Position numbers and translations under genes: made by a program
Notes under the pieces: model-generated
Told to the model about the DNA's origin: nothing
Database searches by the model: none
Seen by the model: only the letters and a program-made list of their open reading frames with translations
DNA from: Chloranthus sessilifolius
Taxonomy: Eukaryota > Streptophyta > Magnoliopsida > Chloranthales > Chloranthaceae
Length of the DNA: 64,000 nt
Assembly: GCA_021018995.1 (NCBI GenBank)
Contig: CM037587.1
Span: 6,202,866 to 6,266,865 of the forward strand
Direction: 5' to 3'
Part shown: positions 1-11,681 of the stretch, piece by piece
Numbering within the stretch: position 1 is the stretch's first letter
Layout: every line of letters starts with the position of its first letter

Positions 1-534
1 GAGAGAAAAAGCCCACCGGGAATATAAGCAGGAACTAATTGCTCAACTAACTGAAAAGAATTATTATCTGATAGTAGAAAAAGGGAAATTGTGCAGGTTG
101 CAAGAAGATAAGGATTCCAGACTTGCGAGGAGCAGACAAAGCATATTGACTCCCTAATGGACAAATGTTGGGTCACGGTAACAAAATTATGAGCTGAATC
201 TGAAAAACTACAGGATGAAATAAGAGAAAAATATGTTGTTATCGGTAAACTCAGTGCTTATCTGAATGAAAAGAAAAAGTTGCAGTGGAGTTGCGAATTA
301 TAAAGGAAAAATATAATACACTAGTAGCAGAGAAAGAGAGTACTGATGCTCTCTTAAAAGAAGCTGAGCCTAAACTACCAGCAGAACCATGCCCAGAAGC
401 AGCTCCAGATGTTTCTACAAATGTGGTGTCTGACTCAGAGTCTGAATCCTCCAGCAGCCACACCGCACTACTTGCCTTACCTGGTCCTCCTTCTTTAACA
501 CTTGTACCATACCCATCATCACCAAGTAAGACAA
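1..534 (+). pseudogene. Coiled-coil ORF remnant, probably accessory ORF of an Athila-like element
   Basis: The translation is rich in Glu, Lys and Leu in heptad-like order. It starts in frame 2 (REKAHREYKQELIAQL...), shifts frame near 150-190, and resumes at about 270-534 with KEKYNTLVAEKESTDALL, then an acidic Ser/Glu stretch and a Pro-rich tail. At least two stops and two frame changes make it non-functional. After removing the solo LTR at 552-2788, the following DNA resembles the 3' non-coding region of the Athila element at 28.9-30.9 kb, so I infer this is the end of that older element's accessory ORF. It could instead be a host coiled-coil gene fragment. The left end lies outside the window. 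Confidence 0.45.
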
Positions 535-818
535 AATGGAAAATTATAACCTGTAATATCCCTGATATTTTTTACGTATTTTCGTTTACCTCGGTAAGCG
601 TGCCCAAAAATAATTATGAGATTTTCGGAGCTTTTTGTTTAGTTTTGGTTATGATGAGCGAGATGACCAAAGGACTTGGTTATGAGATGTGTACAAGTCA
701 GGAAATCAACGACTTACACAATAAGGTTGGTATTTGTGTTTAACGCCGGAAGTTTTACAAGAATAAATGGATAAGTAGTAATTAGAAATATCTAGATTTT
801 TATTAGGTTTTATTTTGT

Positions 819-827
819 ATTATAAAG
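819..827 (+). promoter_or_regulatory. Candidate TATA box of the family A LTR
   Basis: ATTATAAAG lies about 270 bp into the LTR, followed by GA-rich DNA. The same TATAA plus GAGAGAGATT context recurs in the 42040 copy (42303-42310) and the 7138 copy (minus strand, near 9129). Position and conservation suggest the U3/R boundary; there is no transcript evidence. Confidence 0.5.
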
Positions 828-1337
828 AGAGAGAGATTTGAGAGAATTTACACTTCTCTCTTTCGGTTGAAAGTAAATTGCAAACCAATTGCCTTGCTTT
901 TGATCTTTAGATCTTGAGAGAGTGAGAGCTCCTCTTCCCATCTCAACCATTGGTTTATTTGGTGCTTGAATTTGGATCAGTTTGAGCTATTGGAAGAGAA
1001 GGTTAGAGGAGAGGATATCACTGTGTCGATAGGATCTGTGCAGTGGAAGAAGGGTTATAATGGGCTGAATTGAAGCTTTTAAACCTTCGATCATAGAAAC
1101 TTGTTTCGGTGCGTGAATCGGTACAAGGGCATCAACTGTTTAAGCTAAAAGAGGTATGTCTTGAAACCTCCTTATGTAAATTTGTTGGGTTTTGTTAGAA
1201 TTAAAAATATGTATTCAATAGAAAAGATTAAATGGCTGTGTAGAAATCAAGGAAAAAGAATCCGGGCATGTTGAGTTAACGACCCACGAACACGAAGAAT
1301 TCAGTCGATTTGAAAATCATTTCGTCGAATTGGAAAT

Positions 1338-1471
1338 CGTGATGATTTGGAAATCGACGATGAAATGAGAATTTTGGCTCGAGATGTAATTCTGAAATTC
1401 GATGGTCGAATTTAAAATCGACCATCGAATTTCAAATTCGACCAACGAATTTGAATTCGATGGTCGAATTC
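1338..1471 (+). repeat. Phased TTCGA/TCGAA dyad array in LTR A
   Basis: Imperfect palindromes of the form TTCGA-N3-TCGAA start at about 1398, 1417, 1437 and 1456, a spacing of 19-20 bp, with weaker copies upstream (TTTCGTCGAA, AATCGACGAT). The matching array in the opposite-strand copy is at 8440-8660; the 42040 copy has lost it. See findings for the parallel with arrays in other families. Confidence 0.7.
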
Positions 1472-1639
1472 TGTCCTACTTTTGGCTTTTTAAAGTTTGG
1501 TTGGATTTTTATTCTATGAACTTTTGGGTTGATTTTAGGCTCTATATTAACACAGAGAGTGTTAATATATGTAGGTTTTGACGATTGGGAGTCCTTGGAG
1601 AGGACTGCTTGTTCATGCTTTTGAAACTTCTTGGTTAAG

Positions 1640-2350
1640 GTAGGGGAACCCAAATTATTATTTGCATAAATTTATAAGCATAAACTGTTATAGACAATTT
1701 CTTTTAGAAGTATAAAATTTGAAAATTCGGTTGCACACAGTATAATTAAAACTTTGAACATATGATACAATCTGAAAATTTGTAAACCTTGTCATAAATA
1801 AGAATCTTTGGAAATCAGAACCTCAGTTAAATTTTGAATCAGAATTTCGAATTAGAACCTTGAAAAATCAGAATTATGTTATGAATAATAAGCTTTGATA
1901 TGTGTTAGCATTTGCATTTGATTTAGGGTTCATAAGTACGATGCCCTAGATTCTACCAACCGTGTTGACGGTAAAACTTTGGCGCAAGTTTCCCTCATAG
2001 CGTAGGGGCTTGTTGCATTTTCGAAATGGGTTCATGAACGACGATGGTCAGTAGGGTCTTCTCATTGGTCACGTAGTCCGCTCTCATGCTATAGGAAATT
2101 TGGGAGATAAAATTAAGTTATAAATTTAAGACAAGAAGCATGCTAAATCAGAACATTTTGAACACTTTAGATTATATTATTAGTTTTGACTCAGGATTAG
2201 AACTGGAGATTTAATTTGAAAAGCATCATTGAAAAATCATATTTGATCCGATTCCGTCTTTTGAAAACCTTTACTTATAAAGAAATGCAAATAGATCTGT
2301 CTTCCTCTATTGAGCTTGGCTGTTAGCTCACCCTCGACTATACGTCACAG
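1640..2350 (+). other. Intron-like segment inside LTR A
   Basis: A plant-consensus donor (TTAAG|GTAGGGGAACC) and acceptor (branch-like CTCACC, then ACGTCACAG|GT) bound 711 bp. Equivalent donor/acceptor pairs occur at 8276-7570 in the minus copy of this family (707 bp), 12302-11682, 40492-39415, 35343-34366, 5538-4456 and 61137-62671. Conservation across diverged families suggests real splice sites. An alternative donor (AGAG|GTATGT) is at 1154. Splicing is inferred only. Confidence 0.5.
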
Positions 2351-2445
2351 GTGCTGAGATTGACCTTGGGTCAGAGGATCCGGAGGACTCCGATTATATT
2401 CTCGAGGAGGATTTGGACATACCAGCTGAGGAGTTCTTCCCGTGA
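2351..2445 (+). other. Conserved acidic mini-ORF after the LTR acceptor site (copy A)
   Basis: Directly after the acceptor an open frame of 30 codons runs to TGA. It is rich in Asp and Glu and ends in EEFFP. The 7475-7569 and 43269-43363 copies have the same length and ending. There is no ATG in the segment, so it would need an upstream exon. It could also be conserved as an RNA or DNA element rather than as a peptide. Confidence 0.45.
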
Positions 2446-2788
2446 TCTTAGATTCTGTATTTTTGGTATTTTGTGTAGATATTATTTTGGAATGTTGAGC
2501 CTTAGGCTATTATTTTTGTTCTTTTGATATCACTCGAGGAACCATTATTGTGAACCTCTATTTTAGGTGATCGAATTGGCCATCACCGGTGGTTCCTTTT
2601 GGTTCCTCACAGTGATATATCTAATTTTGTTATATGAAGCTTTTATTTTTGGATTAACAATGCTGCCTCTGTCTTTAGATCTTTGTATATGTTGCTGGCT
2701 TCTGTTTGTTATGGCTTATTGAGAAATCAATAAGTTGATGAACCGGCCTTTCCTATACCTTAGGGATTGGAAAAGTTGGGTCGTCACA

Positions 2789-4122
2789 TAACCTCACCAG
2801 GATGTTGGAATTTTTTGCTATCTCCCATGTTTTTGCACAATGAGAACATTGTCCTATTTAAGTTTATTTGAGGGGGGGGAGAGAATTGAAACTTTTGTAT
2901 TCTTGTAGATATTAGTTTAATTTTAATTTTTTTAATAAATATAAACTTGTCTGTTTTAGCTTCTATTTCTCTATTTAGTTTAGTTATTACAACCTTAGTT
3001 TACTCTCAGTTTTAATTTTCTCTATTTAAATTTTCTGTTTTAGCACTTAAATTTTTCCAATTAACCATTATATGTGAATCATGATAGAAATTTTTTATGA
3101 ATCCAAATAATTTACGATCCATCATAGCAAAAGTCCAACAATCAAATAATAGAGTCGTTACGATTCATGTTTAGCCTTTTTTAGCACTGTATTAATTGAA
3201 TGTTTAAAACTATATAATTGATCTGAATTGCAATATTTAGATTATAGTTTCAAAATTATATAACCAGTGAGCTTTTGAAGACTAATCCTTTTCCTTTCTT
3301 TTTTGGAGAGAAACTGCTATCTATTCAAGCTGAAAATTCTTTGAACTTCTTAAGTTGTTTTTAATGAAATCTCATATTGCTGAAAAATTGAATCAAAAAT
3401 TTTGTGATCATGATAATTTGTTTCATTTAGAACTGTCTATTAATTGTATCAAAATAATATGACACCCATACTAGTAAATCGTAAAAATGATTAAAGGCCA
3501 TCTTTTGTTTAGTCAAAGCCAAAAAGCTAAAATCTCATAAATAATTTATCCTTTAAACCCATATTAGAAGCCTAAACTGAATTTTTTTGTGCCAAGACCT
3601 TATAAATCTTTAACCATATGTACTACCCAAAACTCTCAACCTTTAAACCTTACAATTTTCTAAGAGTTTAGAATCTAAAAAGAAGGAAAAAAGAGAGAGT
3701 GAAAGGAGTATAAGTTAAATAGATAAGGGGAATGCTGAAAAAGGGTACAACCGAAAAGAAATAAAAAAGAATAAATATGAGAAAATAGTCAAAAATCGTA
3801 AAATATGATTCTACCAATTTAAGACAAAATGGGAAGAAATAAAAAAGAAGAAAGTCAATTGAAGAAATGAGATTTACATAAGAAAACAGAAAAAGAAAAT
3901 GGGAAGAAGCATCCAACTTTTTGGATACTTACTGAAGCTGAAGTATAGAAGAAGAGAAGAAAATAGAGAAGGAAGAACTAAATTCTCAGAGAAACCTTTG
4001 AATCCTTTATATCTTTCTTTGAAACCTCTTAACCCAAAGCCCCATTACAAGTCGAAAGAAAGACCTTTTTTATTTACGATCTACAAAAGTATGAGTCTAG
4101 TAGAGATATATGCTATAGATAT
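2789..4122 (+). mobile_element. 3' non-coding part of a decayed Athila-like element
   Basis: No credible gene is present. The order of short landmarks matches 28.98-30.26 kb of the intact Athila element: an ACAATGAGAACATTG motif followed by a G-run (2868-2879), then AT-rich DNA with an ACCAGTGAGCTTTTGA block, and a final GCCCCATTACAA...AAAGACCTTTTT block near 4040-4072. It therefore belongs with 1-551 to one older plus-strand element. It is cut off by the LTR beginning at 4123. Confidence 0.6.
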
Positions 4123-4455
4123 TTTGACAACCCGAATATTCCCAACCTAATTTTCTGAGATAATTTTTTTTTTCCAACATTAAACCAAACCAAATGGAAA
4201 AACTCGGACCGCCAGATCATAGTACACAATCTGATATAAAATTTACTTAGTATTAACACACATGAGCGAAAATCAAAACAGAAAAACAAATGGCAGAACT
4301 AGAACCAAAATATCCAATTCTATACAAAATATCTAAAACAAAGGGATGTACCAAGCTCAAAACACAGAAGTCACTGTGCCAATCCAATTGAGCTCTCCCT
4401 CCAGTAGGCAACTTCAGATTCTTCTCAAATCCAAGGTCCCGATGAAGAACTACAC

Positions 4456-5538
4456 CTGTGATGTGTAGTCGGGGGTGAGCTAACATCTAAGCTCAGTAGA
4501 AGAACATCAATAGCAGTTACATCTTACAAATGACAGGGTTCAAAGCAGGAACAAATAAGATATTTAAGACAAAACCAAAGCGATAACAGAGCAGATATTT
4601 GATAACGGAAACCAAAGTACATATTTCTTATTCACTGTACTCAATTCCCAGATTTTTGTGTTCACTTCACTCATTGTGTTCACATCACTCACTCAGTATT
4701 CACTTCACTCACTATGTTCACTTATGTATGCTATGCAATGCATACAGACTGCCACCGTACCGGCCCACTTGTTAATGTCCACTCACAGTTAAATATTCGG
4801 ATATATTCTCAATATTCCCATTGACACTCAAATATGGGATTCAAGGTTCATACTTAATTACTCAATGCTAAGTCTATCTTGTTTCTAAAGCTCAGAGTCT
4901 AATCATCCACTCTTTCTTTTCAGTAAGCACAGTTCAAGTCTATGATTATCCCTCATTCTAAACAAAGGCTCTTAACATCTTCATATTCCCTATTGTCTTA
5001 GTTTTAACTAAAATGGGTCATAGTGCGATAGGTTCCACTAATCATGCTTTTCAAGGGACAGGATCCATAATAACTTGAATATACTTCGTGTGGCATCCCA
5101 TAACACCATAGAAGAGTTGCATCCGTACATGGACACCTACGTTTCAAGTTTCAAGTGTCTGGGAAAGAGACCTCACCATGACTCAAGCTCACAAGTTTTT
5201 AAAATTAAAATGTTGTTAGATTATAAAAATGGAGTTCCATGTTCATTTGAATTCAAAATATGTATGCAGGTTAGACAAGATGGATCATAAACAAAACAGA
5301 ACGAATTCGATTAAGCAGAATGAATCATATCAAAGCATATTGAACAAAATGAATCGGATTCAAAAGCAAAAACAGAACAATCAGATTATATGCAAAAATA
5401 GGAAAGAAATAGAATATATCATAATGGAAATAAAGCATCAGGTCGAACGTCAAATCGAAACCAACAGATCAAGCATACATCAAAGAAAACCACGAACCAA
5501 ATTCATAAAAAATATAATTTTCATTGAATTTCCCCTAC
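4456..5538 (-). other. Intron-like segment inside LTR E
   Basis: Read on the minus strand, a donor CTTAAG|GTAGGGGAAA at 5538 and an acceptor CTCACCCCC...CACATCACAG at 4456 bound 1083 bp, the same arrangement as in the other chromovirus LTRs of this window. The DNA after the acceptor is not acidic in coding sense here. Confidence 0.4.
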
Positions 5539-5953
5539 CTTAAGTTTGGAGCCGTTCAAAGGAATCCAAAAGTCCTCATCTACGGTCTCCAACTCTCAAT
5601 ATATATCACACATACGATGATGTATTAAGGACTAATTCTAATTACTAACCAATTTGACGTATTTGCATGATTTCCCAAAAACGAGGCAAAAATGCACAAG
5701 TTTGTGCTAACTCAGAATTTGACCCAACTTCCCACTTAATTTTTACCCTCAAAATATTTGATTCATGAGTTGGTTAATTCATAAAAGTTGTAGAGCTCGT
5801 TATCCTCTTTCCAACACCGTAAAAATCGTATAAATCTGTGTTTGGAGTAAACGGTTATGGCCAAATTTTCGATGGGTTTAGAACCCTTCGGGCATTTTCT
5901 ATGGTCTATTTTCTCCCAAATTTCACCCAGATCTTTAATGATCTTCAACAATT

Positions 5954-5986
5954 CACACACACACACACACACACATACACATACAT
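5954..5986 (+). repeat. (CA)n microsatellite
   Basis: A run of CA dinucleotides, passing into CATACACATACA, inside LTR E. Short CA runs recur at the equivalent place of the 34005 and 39054 LTRs (near 36284 and 41520). Confidence 0.85.
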
Positions 5987-6717
5987 GTTAGGACATTTAG
6001 AATCATTTAAAAATCAATTCGATCGTACCTTTCACCGATCGAATATGTGGTTTATTAGAAGTTTTGTCAAACGAGGGTTTCGGACGAAACTTTCGGGTTT
6101 CTATGGCTAATCCATAGGATCATAATGAACTCAAGATGACGTCGTTCATCCTTACGCGTCGATCTTAACCTCTTCCAAGCGCGGGAAACAATCGTGAGAT
6201 GGAACTTTCATGAACAAGGGGTTGAATGGCTTGAGATTTGCAAGAACGAAACTCAAGCGATGATTGGCATCATGTGCTTCGCGAAGAGTGCGAAGTTTGT
6301 AGCGCAATCACACGGTTGAAATCTCACAAGGGTTTGACAGCTACAGATTTCCAATGGCACCCGGTTCTCCAAAACTCTCACTCTCTTTCTTTCTCTACAA
6401 ATTTCAAAAGGCGATACTTAGCCTTCAAGCAACCCACGCCTCTCTCTCTTACAATCCAAAAAACCCAAAATATCTAAGATATTTATTTTCTAAGTTCTAT
6501 CCACTTAAGGTTCGGTTACGATACTGAGCGGCACACGGTGAGTCGGTGCATGGCTCATCCACTAAAGACCCAAACTAATCTTTTAACCTTATTTTTCTTC
6601 ACTAACTTTTCTCCTATTATTATTCAATGATTTATTTACCATGGCGACATCTGTCACCGTGCCGGATACGCACACGAGGTCAGTCGAGTTAGGGTTCAAA
6701 TTTTTCTGATCATTACA

Positions 6718-7137
6718 TTTTTCCCATCTTAAAGAATTTTTGTCCTCGAAAATTGACGTGTCATATTCAAAAAGGTATGTGTATAATTAGGGTCATTACA
6801 TTCACCCCTCCTAATAGGAATTTTCGCTCTCAAAAATTGACATGTCATATTAAAAAATGTATGAGCACACTATTCAACATTAACGAAAATAACCAGAGTT
6901 ATTACAATCACCCCTCCTCAAAGGAATTTTCGTCCTCGAAAATTTATCCGATTACTTTACCCGTAGATCGTAGGAATTGGTTAGTACCCACCAGTTGCTT
7001 AAAATGTACAGTTAAAGCAGTATCATGAAGAAATCTAAGCCATTCATTCACAAGGAAGGTAAACTATTCATTTACAACGCTAATCACCACCTCCACAAAA
7101 ATATACAGTCCACAAAATGTACACCAAAGATGGTGAT
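6718..7137 (-). mobile_element. Internal DNA of element E with three polypurine-tract modules
   Basis: On the minus strand, a module GAGGACGAAAATT-(N)-AGGAGGGG-(N)-TGTAAT is present three times: next to the LTR (6718-6755), at 6790-6831 and at 6899-6943. The middle copy also carries the LTR-like start TGTAATGACCC. Beyond them lies DNA similar to 37180-37330 of the second element. The segment ends at the insertion point of the LTR at 7138. Confidence 0.65.
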
Positions 7138-7474
7138 TGTGACGACCCGACTTTTCCAATCCCTAAGTTATAGGAAAGACCGGTTCATCAACTTATTGAT
7201 TTCTCAATAAGCCGTAACAAACAGAAGCCGGCAACATAACAATGATCTAAAGACAGAGGCAAAGCATAAAATAATCCAAAAACAAGCTTTTAACAACAAA
7301 ATATATATCACTATGAGGAACCAAGAAGAACCACCGGTGATGGCCAATCTAACACCTAAAATAGTGGTTCACAATAATGGTTCCTCGAGTGATATCAAAA
7401 GAACAAAACAACGGCCTAGGGCCAAATATTCAAAGAATATTCTAACAAAAGTACCAAAAAGAAGGGATCAAGAA

Positions 7475-7569
7475 TTAAGGGAAAAACTCTTCAACAGGTA
7501 TATCCAATTCCTCCTCAGAAATGTAGTCGGAGTCCTCCAAATCCTCTGACCCAAGGTCAGTCTCAGCAC
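7475..7569 (-). other. Conserved acidic mini-ORF after the LTR acceptor site (copy B)
   Basis: On the minus strand the acceptor GTCATAG is followed by 30 codons of acidic sequence ending EEFFP and TAA. Length and ending equal those of the copies at 2351-2445 and 43269-43363, although the LTRs have diverged. The intron-like segment upstream is 8276-7570 (707 bp). Confidence 0.45.
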
Positions 7570-8439
7570 CTATGACGTATAGTCGAGGGTGAGCTAACAA
7601 CAAAGCCCAATAGAGGAAACAGATCTATTTGCATTTCATTATAAGTAAGGTTTTCAAAAGACAGAAATCGGATCAAATATGGTTTTCAAATGATGCTTTG
7701 CAAACTAAATCTCCAGTTCTAATCCTGAGTCAAAACTGATAATCTTAAATCTGATATGTTCGAAAATCTTCTGAATTAGCATGCTTCTTGTCTTAAATTT
7801 ATAACTTAATTTTATCTCCCAAATTTCTTATAGCATGAGAGCGGACTACGTGACCGATGGAAAACCCTACTGACCATTGTCATTCATGAACCCATTTTCT
7901 GAAGTGCAACAAGCCCCTACACTATGAGGAAAACTTGCGCCAAAGTAATACCTCAACACGGTTGGTAGAATTTAGGGCATCGTTCGTATGTACCTCAAAT
8001 CGAATGCAAATGCTAACATATATCAAAGCTTATTATTCATAACTGATTACTGATATTTTTTGAAGTTCTGATTAAAAAATTTACTGAGTTTCTAAGGTTC
8101 AAATTACGAAGTTCTCAGTCATAACAAAGTTTCCAATTTTCGGATTTGTGTCATATATTCAGAGTTTTATTCATGCTGTGTGCAACATAATTCCAAAATT
8201 TATGCTTCTTAAATGAAACAGTCAAAAACAGTTTATACTTATAATTCAATGCAAACGAAATATAGGGTTTCCCTACCTCAACAAGGAAGATTCAAAACAA
8301 GCATAAGCAGTCCTCACAAAGGACCCCCAATATTCAAAACCTACAAAGATTAACACTCTCAGTATTAATATAAGACCAAAAGTCAAACCCAAAAGTTTGC
8401 CGAGAAAATATCCGACAAAAATTTAAGGATCTGAAACAG

Positions 8440-8660
8440 GGCAGAATTCGACCCTCAAATTCAAATTCGTGGGTCGAATTTGAAATTCGATGGTCGAATT
8501 CAAAAAATCTCATCAGGCATGAAATTCAGAAAATCGACCCTCAATTTTCAATTCGATGGTCGATTTCCAAATTCGACCCTTGAATTGGAAATCGACCTCG
8601 AATTCTGAAAACTACATCAGGCCTAAAAAACACAGATTTCGACTATCGAATTTGCTCAGG
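8440..8660 (-). repeat. Phased TTCGA/TCGAA dyad array in LTR B
   Basis: Six or more imperfect dyads with cores such as TTCGATGGTCGAA and TCGACCCTCAA are packed at about 20-bp steps, as in the 1338-1471 array of the sister LTR. Confidence 0.6.
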
Positions 8661-9404
8661 TCTGTGGCTGTCAAATTTTTTCATGTTCGGATTCTTTCTT
8701 TCTTTCAACCACAGCCATCTGATCCTATTTAAATACACCACATGCTACTCTAAATAAAACATAAATTTAAATGTCACAAGGAGGTTTAAAGGCCTACCTC
8801 TTGTAGTTTAAATCGTTGCTTCTGTTGCACCAAAACACGCACCGGAACCAATCTCCAAAGTTCAACGGTTTAAATCTTCAAATCAGTCCATCATAAAGGG
8901 GTGGCCACTGCCTCAGCAATTACAAGATCACATAGAACTTCTCACTCTCCACATCTCTCTTCTCTTTAAATGGTTCTAACCAATCAAACTTCCAATACAA
9001 TTCTAATCAACGGTCGAGATGGGGAGAGGAACTCTCAAGCTCTCAAGATCTTAGATTAAATGATGCAAGGCTTAAAGGCTTAAAATTTCCAACGAGAGAG
9101 AGAAGTTACACTTCTCCTTTAATCTCTCTTATAACCTAAAACTCAAACAACAAATATCTAGATTTTATATTTTTGTAACTTATCCACTTCATTTGCAAAA
9201 ATATCCCATGTTGAACACATACACCAATCCCTATCGTGTAAGTCATCGATTACATGACTTGCACACATCTTCCGACAAATTCCTTTGGCCATTAGTCTTA
9301 TTATAGCCTTAGCTTACAAAAAAAAATCCAAAATCTCTCAATTATTTTCGGACACGCTTACCGAGGTAAATGAAAAATAGGCCAAAAATATCAGGGATAT
9401 TACA

Positions 9405-9440
9405 TTCTCCCCTCCTTAGAAATTTTCGTCCTCGAAAATG
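9405..9440 (-). other. Polypurine tract of the chromovirus element
   Basis: On the minus strand: CGAGGACGAAAATTTCTAAG, then GAGGGGAGAA immediately before the LTR start TGTAATATCC. This is the usual plus-strand primer layout of plant Tekay-type elements and fixes the direction of the LTR. Confidence 0.8.
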
Positions 9441-10024
9441 TAATGCAACACACATCATACAACGAAACGAGAAGGAAAACATGGGCCACCGTGTGCCGAT
9501 CCCGTAGAGCACGCAAGTCAAGGGATGGGATCCGTAGTAACGTGGATGTACTGCATGTGGCACCAGAAGGGCCATAGTGGATTGCATTCGTACATGGATG
9601 CCTACACCCCAAGTGTCACGTGCCAGGAGACCGATGCACAGTAACACAGGAAAACAACAAAGAAAACACGACCCCATTAGAGCACCAGAAGAGGAAAGAC
9701 AAAACCACATAGATAGGAAAATAAGATAGCATGTACGCAGGAGAGTACATGTCCACAGAACAAAATCCAATACGGACAAAACAAAATCCAATACCCACAC
9801 AGATAGTAAAATCCATAGAGAAAACAAAAGCCACAACATATGGAATACATCCCATCATGGTATATATGCAAGACTAACAAAACAAAGTATCCGATCCAAA
9901 TCCCAAAACAAGAAATATAAAGATAGCAAAACTAGGACCACCAGGTCCTAAATAATCCATACAGTAAAAATAAATACATGCCCCATAATATCCAAAAATA
10001 AATCACACCCCTCCCAAAGTAACA
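9441..10024 (-). other. Untranslated stretch between accessory ORF and polypurine tract
   Basis: I see no credible gene. An open frame of 165 codons here is hydrophobic and low in complexity and runs into the polypurine tract, so I do not accept it. A block near 9525-9640 is similar, in part inverted, to blocks at 5055-5180 and 61790-61920 inside other LTRs. Confidence 0.5.
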
Positions 10025-11187
10025 CTAAAAGTCCCCCGTAGTAGATGGACCAGCCTGATCCTGATCGTCGTCCCTACCATCAGCGTCGTCACCCGAACCA
10101 TCCTGTCCGGCCTCAGTAAGCATGCTAGAACCGGCGCCCGATGTCAAAGGGCGATGAACGGAGGCACGGATGTCGACCATATACGTAGCGTAGTCAGTGG
10201 GGAACACGTGCTGCATCAAGTAGGTAAGAGCCCCGCCATGAATGTCCAATGCCTGACGCATAGAGCTGGTATGCTGGGTGAGCTCCTGAATCTAGTTGCT
10301 CATCGCAGTCATCTGGCGCGTGAACTCGAAGAGCATAAGGATGTCGCTCTGTGGGGGCTGAGTGGATGCAGGAGCAGCCGTGTCAGGGGCAACAAATGTA
10401 GGGTCCTCATCCTCATCGCCGGCGGCTGCATCAGGAACGACTGCTTCCTTGGGAGTCTTCACAAGTCTACTGTAGGTCTGACCCCAATTGAAGAGGTTAT
10501 ACATTTGAAGACCGTCAGTAGATTTTGGTTCGGTAGGGGGGATATCATACGCGGGGCCCGCTTGGTAATTCTCGATCATCACAGAAATCAAACGAGCATA
10601 GGGAATGCCCTTTTTCGGTTTCTTTACCTGCTTTCCCATTTTCTCGCAGGCTTTAATAACTCCTTTTAAAAGTATTTCAGGAGCACTAAACCAACGCTCC
10701 TTGTAAGCGGCAAATAAAATTTGTTGGAGGGGACCGACACGTTCGGACTTGTGACCAAATGGGTAGAGGGTAGTCTTAAAAATTTTGTCCAACAATCACA
10801 TAGAATCGGGCATGTGCATGCGGACAATAGACCTACCCGACCCATGACGACCCTGCATCATTTGGCTAATCACGTCATGAAAGGGGACTGGTTTGGGGAA
10901 AGGAGGACCCAATCCCATTGATTTAGAGTGGTTCAGCGGACAACGCAGTGCCACGGCCATGTCGTCAAGGTCAAATGTGTAATCCCGTCCGTCAATTGAT
11001 GTATAAATCTTTTTACCATCCTCGCGGCGCATATGTTGGCAAAACAGGCGCACTAAACGAGGGTAAAAGTGGTCGCTAAATGCAGTGCAGAGTGAAGTCA
11101 TCCGGGCTTTTTCTAGGTATTCTCTTGCCCACTGAGTGGTTGTTTGCTAATCAAACAACTCAGGGTGAAAAATGCACTCAGTGGCGA
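10025..11187 (-). pseudogene. Accessory ORF, C-terminal part (plant transposon-protein type)
   Basis: One frame is kept from 11187 to 10025, broken by stops near 11145, 10796 and 10290. It encodes about 385 residues. Motifs include VRLFCQHMR, a GRDYTFDLDDMAVALRCP block, a long helical middle (FAAYKERWFSAPEILL) and an acidic, Pro/Ala-rich tail ending DQAGPSTTGDF. The pattern (block ending in LRCP, then a large helical domain) recalls the putative plant transposon protein domain found in extra ORFs of plant Gypsy elements; I could not run a profile search. The N-terminal 69 codons lie at 13878-13672, across the inserted solo LTR. Such ORFs have no established function. Confidence 0.55.
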
Positions 11188-11585
11188 TGTAACAGCCCGG
11201 ATTTCCGTCTCCAGAAATCCGTGCCGTTAGGATCATACTCTGGAAGATCCCGGATCGATCGCACGTGTCCGCGCATATAGCGGAAGCTAGGTGGACACAT
11301 CCGAGCAGCGGTAGTCTGAGTCAAACAATTTCTACACTAAATACACATCAACAATATTTAAATGTAAAGAAAAACATACACATTCCCAAAAAGGAACCAG
11401 GAAGAACCATCGGTGATGGACGTACATCACCCAAACAATGGTTCCCGATAGTGGTTCCGAAATGGAATGTGGACTAACATAAAATAAGTAAATGTAGAAC
11501 TACATATGTTTATACAAAGGTGGCCACCAGGCACACAGTAATCCAAAAGATCAAAAGTACAAAATGTCGGGCATCAATACCCAGG

Positions 11586-11681
11586 CTACGGATAAAACTC
11601 GTCCACCGACGTCTCCTCTTCCTCGCTCGGCCTTGGGATCCGATAGTCCGTCACTCTTTGCAGTAATCGCAGCCTCAGAAC
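11586..11681 (-). other. Acidic mini-ORF after the LTR acceptor site (family F)
   Basis: After the acceptor TTTTTAG on the minus strand, an open frame of 31 codons ends SEEEETSVDEFYP and stop. The end resembles EEFFP of family A, but the phase relative to the acceptor differs and the nucleotide length is 96 rather than 95. The intron-like segment is 12302-11682 (621 bp; donor GATCCGAG|GTAGGAG). Confidence 0.35.

Larger units (their letters stand above)
552..2788 (+). mobile_element. Solo LTR, family A (chromovirus type)
   Basis: It starts TGTAATATCCCTGAT and ends GGGTCGTCACA. Perfect 5-bp target duplications TAACC lie at 547-551 and 2789-2793, and no internal domain is attached, so this is a solo LTR left by LTR-LTR recombination. 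Copies of the same family are at 42040-43703 (same strand) and 7138-9404 (opposite strand, still joined to its polypurine tract). It splits an older Athila-like remnant. The 2237-bp length fits the long LTRs of Tekay-type chromoviruses. Orientation is inferred from the polypurine tract beside the 7138-9404 copy. Confidence 0.93.
4123..6717 (-). mobile_element. LTR of family D/E, 3' LTR of a truncated minus-strand element
   Basis: The left end (TTTGACAACCCGAATATTCCC) is a decayed form of the TGTGACAGCCCGAATTTTCCC end at 34005 and 39054. The right end GATCATTACA corresponds to GGGTCATTACA at 37036 and 43952. A polypurine tract follows at once, on the minus strand, so this is a 3' LTR with some internal DNA (6718-7137). 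It lacks the palindromic array found in the element at 34-44 kb and is about 440 bp shorter. No matching target duplication can be paired because the rest of the element is not found. Confidence 0.8.
7138..9404 (-). mobile_element. 3' LTR, family A
   Basis: It starts TGTGACGACCCGACTT and ends GGGATATTACA, the reverse complement of the family A ends at 552 and 2788. It is followed at once by a polypurine tract on the minus strand. Length 2267 bp. The flank GTGAT at 7133-7137 is one candidate target duplication; its partner was not found. Confidence 0.9.

Noticed and set aside
9342-9839. Hydrophobic 165-codon frame on the minus strand
   Set aside because: It runs from non-coding element DNA through the polypurine tract into the LTR; composition and overlap speak against a gene.
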